A stretch of 8,552 nt of DNA from Desulfobulbus sp. Lineage in GTDB: Bacteria; Pseudomonadota; Gammaproteobacteria; Burkholderiales; Rhodocyclaceae. The DNA lies in NCBI GenBank assembly GCA_009782025.1, contig WQUQ01000332.1:1-8552 (forward strand). The letters are read 5' to 3'. Under the pieces are notes generated by a model. That model did not search any database. It saw only the letters and a program-made list of their open reading frames with translations, and had not been told where the DNA came from. Shown one piece after another: positions 1-7,128 of the stretch (position 1 is the stretch's first letter; each line of letters begins with the position of its first letter). The translations under genes were made by a program, and so were the position numbers.

Positions 1-423
1 GCCGATTTGCCCGGTTTGCATGGGCTGGCCAGTTTCTACGGTTTCGGTTTCGTCGGGCGGCGTACCGCCAGCGGCGAGCGCTTCGATCCCTACCGTTTTG
101 CCGCCGCCAGCAATCGTTTTCCCCTCGGTTCCCTGGTTGCCGTGTTGCGCCCCGACACCGGCCGCTGCGTCGCGGTCAGGATCAACGACCGCATGCACGC
201 CAGGCACCGGCGGCGGGTCATCGACGTGACCCGCGGCGTCGCCGAGCGCCTCGGCATGCTCCGCGCCGGCGTTGTCGTGGTCCGTGTGATCGGCTTGCCG
301 GCCGACTGGGCGGGTACCGACGAGGCCGACTGCCGGGCCGCCTTCGCCATCGAGCCGGACTGCGCCGATTGCCAGGCCGAAGAACCGCAGACCGATTCAA
401 TGGGGGTTGGAGAAGGCCGGTAA
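1..423 (+). CDS. RlpA-like double-psi beta-barrel protein, 5' end missing
   Basis: The reading frame is open from the first base, so only the last 140 residues are visible; signal peptide and start lie outside the window. The visible part matches the RlpA core: GLASFYG (residues 8-14), GRRTASGERFD (19-29), a PLGS turn (41-44), then INDR (61-64) and VIDVT (73-77). RlpA proteins are envelope proteins that bind, and in Pseudomonas cleave, naked-glycan peptidoglycan at division sites. The Asp of NDR is kept, but the His usual four residues before the Pro-Leu/Phe-Gly turn is Ser37, so lytic transglycosylase activity is doubtful. There is no SPOR domain after the barrel; instead a short acidic tail holds three Cys (DCR, DCADC). 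This may be one of the short RlpA-like relatives rather than septal RlpA itself. Family call is firm, activity is not. Confidence 0.85.
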   Translation, partial: ADLPGLHGLASFYGFGFVGRRTASGERFDPYRFAAASNRFPLGSLVAVLRPDTGRCVAVRINDRMHARHRRRVIDVTRGVAERLGMLRAGVVVVRVIGLPADWAGTDEADCRAAFAIEPDCADCQAEEPQTDSMGVGEGR

Positions 424-488
424 GCGGCCCACAAACACAGGGGTTGCAGTTCTATTTATTTGTGGATACATTTAAAAAGATGAAGCGG

Positions 489-794
489 ATGACCGTCATC
501 GAAACCGCGATGTTTGAGCGTTACGCCGCCTCGGTATGGGGTGATGATGAACGCATGGCGTTCATCGACTTCATCTCGGCGAACCCGGAAGCGGGCGACG
601 TGATTCCCGGCGCAGCCCCGCTGCGCAAGGTACGCTGGACACGTCCCGGCACGGGCAAGCGTGGCGGCGTTCGGGTGATTTATTTCGTGACACACGCCGA
701 TGGTACGGTGAGTCTGCTGATTCTGTACCCGAAATCGAAAACCGAAACTTTGTCCAAAGCCTTTCTTGCTGAACTACGCAAACTGCTGGAGTAG
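489..794 (+). CDS. RelE/HigB-like toxin of a type II toxin-antitoxin module
   Basis: A 101-residue protein starting MTVIET, resembling RelE-superfamily toxins of the HigB2/PF06296 kind, which act as mRNA interferases. Visible signatures are NPEAGDVIPG (residues 32-41), LRKVRW (45-50), KRGGVRVIYF (57-66, the basic core strand) and LYPKSKTETLS (79-89) near the C-terminal helix. An upstream in-frame ATG at 480 would add three residues; 489 is preferred because relatives begin with the same MTVIET-type sequence, and the purine-rich AGATGAAG lies just before it. The antitoxin gene follows after 3 nt. The region is visibly less GC-rich than its neighbours, which suggests horizontal acquisition. The toxin-first order is that of higBA and brnTA modules. 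Toxicity is inferred from family only. Confidence 0.85.
   Translation: MTVIETAMFERYAASVWGDDERMAFIDFISANPEAGDVIPGAAPLRKVRWTRPGTGKRGGVRVIYFVTHADGTVSLLILYPKSKTETLSKAFLAELRKLLE
788..791 (+). promoter_or_regulatory. Ribosome binding site of the antitoxin gene
   Basis: GGAG inside the end of the toxin gene, 6 nt before the antitoxin ATG. The placement implies coupled translation of toxin and antitoxin. Confidence 0.6.
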
Positions 795-797
795 CCC

Positions 798-1076
798 ATG
801 TCCAAGAAATCCGAATTGTCTCAATTTGAGCGCGATCTGCTGGAATCCGTCCGACAGGCAAAAAGCGGCGAGTACGCTTCCGTACATACACCGGAGCAGA
901 TCGAAACTCGCCGCCGTGGCCGTCCCGTCGGTAGCACCAAGGCCAACGCCAAAGTGTCGATCAATCTGCGCATCGACCCGGATGTGCTGGCCGCCTTGAA
1001 GGCGACCGGGCGCGGCTGGCAAACGCGCATGAACGATGTGCTTAAAGAGTGGCTCAAGGCGCATTCTCCGGCGTAG
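798..1076 (+). CDS. BrnA/DUF4415-like antitoxin
   Basis: A 92-residue protein directly after the toxin. The C-terminal part (residues 52-87; VSINLRIDPDVLAALKATG, then WQTRMNDVLKEWL) resembles the ribbon-helix-helix domain of BrnA/DUF4415 antitoxins: a beta strand, two helices and the typical GRGWQTRMN turn. A basic RRRGRPVGS stretch (38-46) looks like a flexible minor-groove DNA arm. The N-terminal helix (FERDLLESVRQAKSG, 10-24) is the likely toxin-binding part and recalls the N-termini of HigA-type antitoxins. GGAG at 788-791 lies 6 nt before the ATG and inside the toxin's last codons, so the two are probably translationally coupled. The gene ends 17 nt from the end of convergent miaA. It probably neutralises the upstream toxin and autoregulates the operon (inference). 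Confidence 0.85.
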   Translation: MSKKSELSQFERDLLESVRQAKSGEYASVHTPEQIETRRRGRPVGSTKANAKVSINLRIDPDVLAALKATGRGWQTRMNDVLKEWLKAHSPA

Positions 1077-1093
1077 TTGCTTGCCATGCCCGG

Positions 1094-2080
1094 TCAATTT
1101 GAAGAAAGAAACCCCTCGACGCGCCGGCTGACGGCATCTGTCAGATCGTCGGCCAGGCAATCAAAAATCTCGGCCGTGAAGGAATTGCCGAGCCAGGTGA
1201 TTTGCCGCTTGGCGAGCTGGCGGGTGGCGTAGATGCCGCGTTCGCGCATTTCGGGGTAGGACATCCGGCCTTCCTGTGCTTCCCACATCTGACGGTAGCC
1301 GACGCAGCGCATCGACGGCAGGTCGGGAGTCAGGGCGTATTTTTCCCGCAAGCGGCGCAGTTCGTCGTCGAGGCCGGCCAGCAGCATGGCGTCGAAGCGG
1401 CGGGCGATGCGCGCATGCAGCGCGGCGCGCTCGGAGGGCAGCAGGGCGAGGCTGAGGAATGCGTAGGGCGGCGGCTGGCGCGGGCTGGCGGCGAGGAGTT
1501 CCGACATCGACCGGCCGCTGAGGTGGCAGATTTCCAGCGCTCGTTGCAGGCGCTGGCTGTCGGTGGGATGCAGCCGCGCCGCCGTGGCCGGGTCGAGCGC
1601 GGCAAGGCGGGCGTGCATGGCCGGCCAGCCGAGGCGGGCCGCCTCGGCGTCGATTTCAGCGCGCAACGCGCAATCGGCTGGCGGCAGTTCGGCCAGGCCA
1701 TGCAGCAGGGCGCGAAAATAGAGCATGGTGCCGCCGACCAGCAGCGGAATTTTGCCGGCCGCCGTGATTTCCGCCAGCGCCGCCAGCGCGTCGGCGCAAA
1801 AGCGCGCCGCCGAGTAGCTTTCCTCCGGGCTGATCAGGTCGATCAGCCGGTGCGGAATGCGGGCCAGGGTGGCGCGATCCGGCTTGGCGGCGCCGATGTC
1901 CATGTCGCGGAACACCTGCGCCGAATCGACGCTGACCAGTTCGACCGGCAAACGCTCGGCCAGCGCCAGGGCGACGGCGGTCTTGCCCGAGGCGGTCGGC
2001 CCCATCAACAGGATGGCGGGGGGCAGCGGGAAATTCGGACGCAGCGCGGACACAGCGGAGGACATGGCGGCGGATGTCAT
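1094..2080 (-). CDS. miaA: tRNA dimethylallyltransferase MiaA
   Basis: A 328-residue protein that transfers a dimethylallyl group from DMAPP to N6 of A37 in tRNAs reading UNN codons, the first step toward ms2i6A. The P-loop GPTASGKT is at residues 27-34, followed by the family's DSAQVF and MDIGAAKP block (D52/S53 onward; the usual form is DSALVYRGMDIGTAKP), [14 protein letters not shown], and the C-terminal CVGYRQMWE (around 259-267) and [12 protein letters not shown] motifs. Length is normal for the family. The first ATG (2080) gives about 20 residues before the core; an alternative ATG lies five codons in (2065). Neither has a clear Shine-Dalgarno sequence. In many proteobacteria miaA directly follows mutL; here a repeat-flanked gene and a GC-rich repeat separate them. 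It ends convergent with the toxin-antitoxin module. Confidence 0.97.
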   Translation of the reverse strand: MTSAAMSSAVSALRPNFPLPPAILLMGPTASGKTAVALALAERLPVELVSVDSAQVFRDMDIGAAKPDRATLARIPHRLIDLISPEESYSAARFCADALAALAEITAAGKIPLLVGGTMLYFRALLHGLAELPPADCALRAEIDAEAARLGWPAMHARLAALDPATAARLHPTDSQRLQRALEICHLSGRSMSELLAASPRQPPPYAFLSLALLPSERAALHARIARRFDAMLLAGLDDELRRLREKYALTPDLPSMRCVGYRQMWEAQEGRMSYPEMRERGIYATRQLAKRQITWLGNSFTAEIFDCLADDLTDAVSRRVEGFLSSN

Positions 2081-2111
2081 GGAGTCGGCAATCCAATAGA
2101 GGGTATTGCTC

Positions 2112-2192
2112 CCCCCATCCCAACCTTCCCCCGCAGGCGGGGGAAGGGGCTTTGTTCCCTCCCCTGCTTGCGGGGGAGGGCTGGGGTGGGGG
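2112..2192. repeat. GC-rich nested double-hairpin repeat (REP-like)
   Basis: Two adjacent hairpins enclosed by an outer inverted repeat. Outer arms are 2112-2125 and 2179-2192 (12 of 14 positions pair). Hairpin one is 2124-2147: an 11-bp perfect stem CCTTCCCCCGC/GCGGGGGAAGG with a 2-nt turn. Hairpin two is 2157-2180: an 11-bp stem with one T:G pair. The C-run/G-run style is that of extragenic palindromic repeats dispersed in many high-GC proteobacterial genomes. It lies about 30 nt upstream of miaA, so it could affect RNA processing or act as a partial attenuator if miaA is read through from upstream; no T-run follows either stem. Confidence 0.75.
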
Positions 2193-2245
2193 CCAACGGT
2201 GCAGGAAAGAGCATGAAAATTTGATTGCCGGGTTAGCTGCTCGTC

Positions 2246-2372
2246 CTATTCACCCGGCCATTAAAGTTTGTCAATGCGCGCTCCGTCGCGGAATCCAAAA
2301 CCCGCATGGATGCTGCGACTACGCGCAGCATGACGAGTGAGGATAGTCAATATTTAATAGCCGGTTCTATAG
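2246..2372 (+). repeat. Left arm: 127-nt MITE-like inverted repeat
   Basis: Reverse complement of 3150-3276 with 6 mismatches by eye. The unit has its own imperfect terminal inverted repeats: both ends, read inward, begin CTAT, then CCGGC, then ATTAAA, with 20 of 27 positions shared. Inside are two hairpins. The one at 2310-2331 (8-bp stem ATGCTGCG/CGCAGCAT, 6-nt loop ACTACG) is intact. The other, at about 2272-2293, has two unpaired positions in this copy, where most of the differences from the right arm fall. One of those changes creates a perfect TTGACA on the minus strand (2274-2269) facing miaA, but no good -10 follows at 16-18 nt. Confidence 0.85.
2330..2358 (+). promoter_or_regulatory. 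Sigma70-like promoter in the left repeat arm, pointing inward
   Basis: ATGACG at 2330-2335 (4 of 6 to TTGACA), a 17-nt spacer, and TTTAAT at 2353-2358 (5 of 6 to TATAAT). It reads into the cassette from the gene's 3' side, so a transcript from it would be antisense to the AsmA-like gene. It is identical to the promoter in the right arm. Prediction by consensus only. Confidence 0.4.
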
Positions 2373-2422
2373 CGCTGCACTGTAATCACAAAGGCATAGC
2401 TGGCGCTGCCGCTGCGGAAAAA

Positions 2423-3139
2423 CTACTTTCCGAGCAGCCCCTTGAATGCATCCTTCGCTTTATCCGCCGCCGCGCCGACCTTGTCGGCCGCTGCTTTGGT
2501 CGCCGCCTTGATGATCTGCGCATTCAGTTCGGCGACGATGGCCCTGGCCAGACCGGAGGAATCGACGCCGCCGGTTTTCTTGCCGATGTCGTGCAGTTCG
2601 ATCGTCGGCAGATCGATGTCGCTGATGTCCATCAGGCCGCTGTAACTGACCTTGGCGTTACGGATGACGAGGGAGTCGATGATCATTTTTTTCTGCTCGC
2701 CGCTTTTTTCGTCGCCGCCCTTATTCTTGCCGGAGACGCCAAGATATTGCTCGACGTTGCGCTGGATGGCGTCGAAATTGGCGATGCCTTTGTCGTTCTT
2801 TTCATAAATGATGCTGGGGCCGTCCAGTTCGATCTTGCGGATCAGGATCACGTCTTTGGTCAGGCTCGATGGCTCGATGGAAAGCGCAATCCGGTCCGCC
2901 TTCAGCGCGTAGTCGGTTTTGAAGCCCTGGGGATTGCCGATTTTCAGGCCGCTGATCGAGCCTTCGCCATCCGTCGCGGAAATGACGACAGCGCCGACGC
3001 TGACCTCGGCCTGGGTCATCTTCGGGCCGAATTGCTCGATGGCGACTTTCACCAGATGGCCGAGCGGATTGCCGGTCAGAAAGAAGACGACCGCGCCGAC
3101 GATGGCCAGCGCGACGATGAGAAGCAAGCCTTTTTTCAT
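2423..3139 (-). CDS. Small AsmA/DUF748-like membrane-anchored protein
   Basis: A 238-residue protein with an N-terminal hydrophobic anchor (residues about 4-21, after MKKG) and no clear cleavage site, so it is probably held in the inner membrane with the rest in the periplasm. The body has the look of one AsmA/DUF748-type repeat: GSISGLKIGNPQGF (about 61-74), LKADRIALSIEPSSL, ILIRKIELDGPSIIYE, then DSLVIRNAKVSYSG. Large AsmA-like proteins shape or transport envelope lipids; this one is much shorter and its role is unknown. The last 30 residues are a Lys/Ala-rich amphipathic helix. AGGAG (3151-3147) lies 7 nt before the ATG, a far better ribosome site than those of its neighbours. The gene is AT-richer than its neighbours and lies wholly inside the inverted-repeat cassette. 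Confidence 0.8.
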   Translation of the reverse strand: MKKGLLLIVALAIVGAVVFFLTGNPLGHLVKVAIEQFGPKMTQAEVSVGAVVISATDGEGSISGLKIGNPQGFKTDYALKADRIALSIEPSSLTKDVILIRKIELDGPSIIYEKNDKGIANFDAIQRNVEQYLGVSGKNKGGDEKSGEQKKMIIDSLVIRNAKVSYSGLMDISDIDLPTIELHDIGKKTGGVDSSGLARAIVAELNAQIIKAATKAAADKVGAAADKAKDAFKGLLGK

Positions 3140-3146
3140 GTCTCTA

Positions 3147-3151
3147 CTCCT
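3147..3151 (-). promoter_or_regulatory. Ribosome binding site built across the repeat/cargo junction
   Basis: AGGAG, 7 nt before the ATG of the AsmA-like gene. The first two bases (AG) are the end of the right repeat arm and the last three (GAG) are cargo DNA. Inversion of the interior would place the same GAG next to the AG of the left arm, so the site would be rebuilt. Confidence 0.65.
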
Positions 3152-3276
3152 ATAGAACCGGCTATTAAATATTGACTATCCTCACTCGTCATGCTGCGCG
3201 TAGTCGCAGCATCCATGCAGGTTTTGGATTCCGCGACTTCGCGCGGAATGACAAACTTTAATGGCCGGGTGAATAG
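3150..3276 (-). repeat. Right arm: 127-nt MITE-like inverted repeat
   Basis: Inverted copy of 2246-2372. Both internal hairpins are intact here: ATGCTGCG/CGCAGCAT (3190-3211) and ATTCCGCG/CGCGGAAT (3228-3249, loop ACTTCG). The paired-hairpin core is at 3187-3252. The outer end stops 17 nt before the mutL stop codon, so mutL transcripts must run through it if miaA is co-transcribed. Confidence 0.85.
3164..3192 (-). promoter_or_regulatory. Sigma70-like promoter in the right repeat arm, driving the AsmA-like gene
   Basis: On the minus strand, ATGACG (3192-3187), a 17-nt spacer, then TTTAAT (3169-3164). The -10 ends 24 nt before the ATG, giving a leader of about 17 nt that holds the AGGAG site. 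Match is 4 of 6 and 5 of 6 with ideal spacing. It would give the cargo gene its own transcription, independent of mutL. Not experimentally supported. Confidence 0.5.
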
Positions 3277-3293
3277 TGGTGCAATGAATCATT

Positions 3294-5066
<1,773 letters not shown>

Positions 5067-5073
5067 GCGCCGG

Positions 5074-5081
5074 ATTATAAT
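5074..5081. promoter_or_regulatory. Palindromic ATTATAAT, possible shared -10 of divergent mutL and DedA genes
   Basis: In the 44-nt gap between the two divergent start codons, ATTATAAT reads as TATAAT on both strands (plus 5076-5081, minus 5079-5074). No convincing -35 box or extended -10 (TGn) is visible on either side. On the minus strand the hexamer ends 7 nt before the mutL ATG, which would put the start of transcription at the ATG; on the plus strand it leaves a leader of about 23 nt for the DedA gene. Confidence 0.4.
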
Positions 5082-5110
5082 GCGGCCTCGTTCAACACCC
5101 CGGTCAGCGC

Positions 5111-5752
5111 ATGGAACTCCTCAGCCAGTTCATCGACATCGTTCTCCACCTCGACGTGCACCTGGCCTTGCTGGTGCAACAGTACGGGCTGTGGATCTAC
5201 GCCATCCTGTTCGTCATCATCTTTGCCGAGACCGGCTTCGTCGTCACGCCCTTTCTGCCCGGCGATTCGCTGCTCTTTGTCGCCGGCGCGCTGGCGGCGC
5301 TGGGCGAGGGCGGCATGCACATCGCCACGCTGATGCTCGTCCTGCTGGCGGCGGCGGTACTCGGCAACACGCTCAACTATCACATCGGCCGTTTTCTCGG
5401 GCCGAAGGTTTTTCACTGGGAAAGCTCGCGCTTTTTCAACAAGGAGGCGCTGGTCAAAACCCATGCCTTCTACGAAAAACATGGCGGCAAGACGCTGGTG
5501 ATTTCGCGCTTTCTGCCCCTGTTCCGCACCTTTGCGCCCTTTGTTGCCGGCATCGGGGCGATGCCGCGCGGCCGCTTCCAGATCTACAACCTGATCGGGG
5601 CCGTCGCCTGGGTCGTCGCGCTGTGCCTGGCCGGCTACTGGCTGGGCAACCAGCCCTGGGTCAAGGCCAATCTGTCGCTGATTATCGTCGGCATCATCAT
5701 CGTCTCGCTGCTGCCGGTCGGCATCGGCTATCTGAAAAGCCGGCGCGCCTGA
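5111..5752 (+). CDS. DedA family membrane protein (VTT domain)
   Basis: A 213-residue integral inner-membrane protein of the DedA/SNARE-associated family. Members recycle undecaprenyl phosphate or other lipid carriers across the membrane and use the proton gradient. Family landmarks: FAETGFVVTPFLPGDSLLF, with acidic residues E40 and D52 matching essential E39/D51 of E. coli YqjA; GNTLNYHIGRFLG (85-97); and SRFLPLFRTFAPFVAG, with R133 and R139 matching the two essential arginines. Several hydrophobic segments and a C-terminal helix are present; length is typical. It is first in a four-gene operon: its TGA shares a base with the ATG of the next gene (TGATG). The start ATG has no good Shine-Dalgarno. 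The exact lipid substrate cannot be read from the sequence. Confidence 0.95.
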   Translation: MELLSQFIDIVLHLDVHLALLVQQYGLWIYAILFVIIFAETGFVVTPFLPGDSLLFVAGALAALGEGGMHIATLMLVLLAAAVLGNTLNYHIGRFLGPKVFHWESSRFFNKEALVKTHAFYEKHGGKTLVISRFLPLFRTFAPFVAGIGAMPRGRFQIYNLIGAVAWVVALCLAGYWLGNQPWVKANLSLIIVGIIIVSLLPVGIGYLKSRRA

Positions 5753-6477
5753 TGCGCGGTCTCTTCCTGCCCGTCTTCCTGCGCGTCTTCCTGCTTCTCC
5801 TGCTGCTGGCCGGTTGCGCCACCGAGATGGACAGCCGCGGGCGAACCGAGACCCGGGTCGACGTCAAATACCTGGCCAAGACCGAGATCGACCGCGTTGC
5901 CGACGCCAACCGCCACGAAGTCGTCGACGGCCTGCTGCTGATTGCCGACAAGCTGTACAAGCGCAATCCCAGGGAATGGAAGAAGAGCGGCCAGGCCAGC
6001 CGCGAGGCGGCGGTCGACCGCCTGCGTCACCGCGAGACGGGTTCCTGGCCGGAACTGGAGGGCCGCCGCGAGGGCCAGGCGGCGGCGCTGGCCTTTAGCG
6101 AAACCTATGCCGGCGACCGCGTCGCGGCCCTGATCTACGGCTTGCTGACCATGGTCGATGCCGCCTTCGAGAACAAAGAGGAGTTTTATCTGTTCGACCA
6201 GCTGGACGAGATCAAGCTGTACAACAGCGCCCGCAATATGGAAGTCGCCATCTGGAAGCTCTCCAACGACCGGCAGGCCGGCGGCGAGTTGTTCCTGCTT
6301 TCCAATGAACTCGATCCGGCCAAACGCAACCTGTCCTTCGAGCGCGAATTCGGCCGCCTGACCGGCCTGCTCGATTTCATGGCCAAAATCGTCGCCGACC
6401 GCAATGGCCGCACCCTGTCGCGGGTGACCCAATCGGTGGTCGGCGGCGTCTTTTTACCGGTGAGTTTTTTGAAATGA
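5752..6477 (+). CDS. Putative lipoprotein of unknown function
   Basis: A 241-residue protein starting at the ATG that overlaps the DedA stop. The first 21 residues form a lipoprotein signal: Arg at positions 2 and 11, a long Leu/Phe run, and a lipobox LAGC with the acylated Cys at 22. The mature part is mostly helical-looking and charged, with EFYLFDQLDEIKLYNSARN and a C-terminal SVVGGVFLPVSFL hydrophobic stretch; I recognise no domain. Residue +2 after Cys is Ala, so outer-membrane sorting is likely. The open frame runs far upstream of 5752, but that part lies over the DedA gene and lacks any protein-like signature. It overlaps purN by 4 nt (ATGA), so it is cotranscribed with a purine gene without an evident functional link. 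Confidence 0.85.
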   Translation: MRGLFLPVFLRVFLLLLLLAGCATEMDSRGRTETRVDVKYLAKTEIDRVADANRHEVVDGLLLIADKLYKRNPREWKKSGQASREAAVDRLRHRETGSWPELEGRREGQAAALAFSETYAGDRVAALIYGLLTMVDAAFENKEEFYLFDQLDEIKLYNSARNMEVAIWKLSNDRQAGGELFLLSNELDPAKRNLSFEREFGRLTGLLDFMAKIVADRNGRTLSRVTQSVVGGVFLPVSFLK

Positions 6478-7121
6478 AACGAATCGTCATCCTGATTTCC
6501 GGTCGCGGCAGCAATATGGAGAGCCTGATCGCCGCCCGCGCCGCCGGCAAGCTGCCGGTCAACATCGCCGCCGTCATCAGCAACCGCCCCGACGCGCGCG
6601 GCCTGGAAACGGCGGCGATGGCCGGCATCGCCAGCGAAGCGCTCGACCACAAAACCTTCGCCGGCCGCGACGCCTTCGACGCCGCGCTGGCCGAGCGCAT
6701 CGACCGGCATGCCCCGGATCTGGTCGTGCTGGCCGGCTTCATGCGCATCCTCGGCGAAGATTTCGTCCGCCATTACGAGGGCCGGCTGCTCAACATCCAC
6801 CCCTCGCTGCTGCCCGCCTTCCCCGGCCTGCACACGCACCAGCGGGCGCTCGACGAGGGCGTGCGCGTGCATGGCTGCACCGTGCATTTCGTCACCCCGG
6901 CGCTCGACCACGGCCCGATCGTCATCCAGGCTGCCGTGCCGGTGCTCGACGGCGACAGCGAAGAAACCCTGGCCGCTCGCGTGCTGGCCCAGGAACATGT
7001 CATTTATCCGCAAGCCGTGCGCTGGTTTGCCGAAGGCCGCCTGCAACTGCTCGATGGCCGCGTGCGCGTGGCCGGCGCGACTGGCGGCGCGGCGACGCTG
7101 ATTGCGCCCCGGGTTGACTGA
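6474..7121 (+). CDS. purN: Phosphoribosylglycinamide formyltransferase PurN
   Basis: A 215-residue cytosolic enzyme that uses 10-formyl-THF to formylate GAR in the third step of de novo purine synthesis. The GAR phosphate loop SGRGSN is at residues 9-14 and ISNRPDARG at 35-43. The catalytic triad is N107 and H109 (in NIHPSLLPAFPG) and D145 (in LDHGPI), each one position later than E. coli N106, H108 and D144. Length is normal. It begins in the ATGA overlap with the lipoprotein gene and ends 7 nt before the ATG of the DUF3108 gene, so it sits inside a polycistronic unit. No PurR-like operator was recognised upstream. Confidence 0.98.
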   Translation: MKRIVILISGRGSNMESLIAARAAGKLPVNIAAVISNRPDARGLETAAMAGIASEALDHKTFAGRDAFDAALAERIDRHAPDLVVLAGFMRILGEDFVRHYEGRLLNIHPSLLPAFPGLHTHQRALDEGVRVHGCTVHFVTPALDHGPIVIQAAVPVLDGDSEETLAARVLAQEHVIYPQAVRWFAEGRLQLLDGRVRVAGATGGAATLIAPRVD

Positions 7122-7128
7122 ACGGGCG

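Larger units (their letters stand above)
2246..3276. mobile_element. Putative MITE-bounded cassette carrying an AsmA-like gene
   Basis: Two 127-nt inverted repeats (2246-2372 and 3150-3276) bracket 777 bp containing a single gene. By manual alignment the arms differ at 6 positions. There is no transposase or recombinase in the cassette, so any movement would need enzymes in trans. No target-site duplication is visible: the left flank reads GCTCGTC and the right flank TGGTGC. The cargo is visibly less GC-rich than mutL and miaA. Alternatives are that two MITE copies inserted independently on either side of a resident gene, or that the arms are an inversion substrate. The inverted arrangement is seen directly; mobility is inference. 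Confidence 0.6.

Noticed and set aside
444..472. Promoter for the toxin-antitoxin operon (TTGCAG, 17 nt, TACATT)
   Set aside because: The match is 3 of 6 and 4 of 6, and the predicted start would lie almost on the toxin start codon; not strong enough to annotate.
1202..2224. Long open frame on the plus strand opposite miaA (340 codons)
   Set aside because: It is antisense to a full-length miaA with all motifs, is Gln/Gly/Arg-rich as expected of a high-GC shadow, and has no family signature.
2306..3175. Plus-strand open frame of 289 codons spanning the cassette
   Set aside because: It runs from one repeat arm into the other and opposes the AsmA-like gene, which has a strong ribosome site, an N-terminal anchor and AsmA-type strands. 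It has no comparable support.
2246..3276. Insertion sequence with its own transposase
   Set aside because: The only gene between the inverted repeats encodes a membrane-anchored AsmA-like protein with no transposase motif, and no target duplication is visible.
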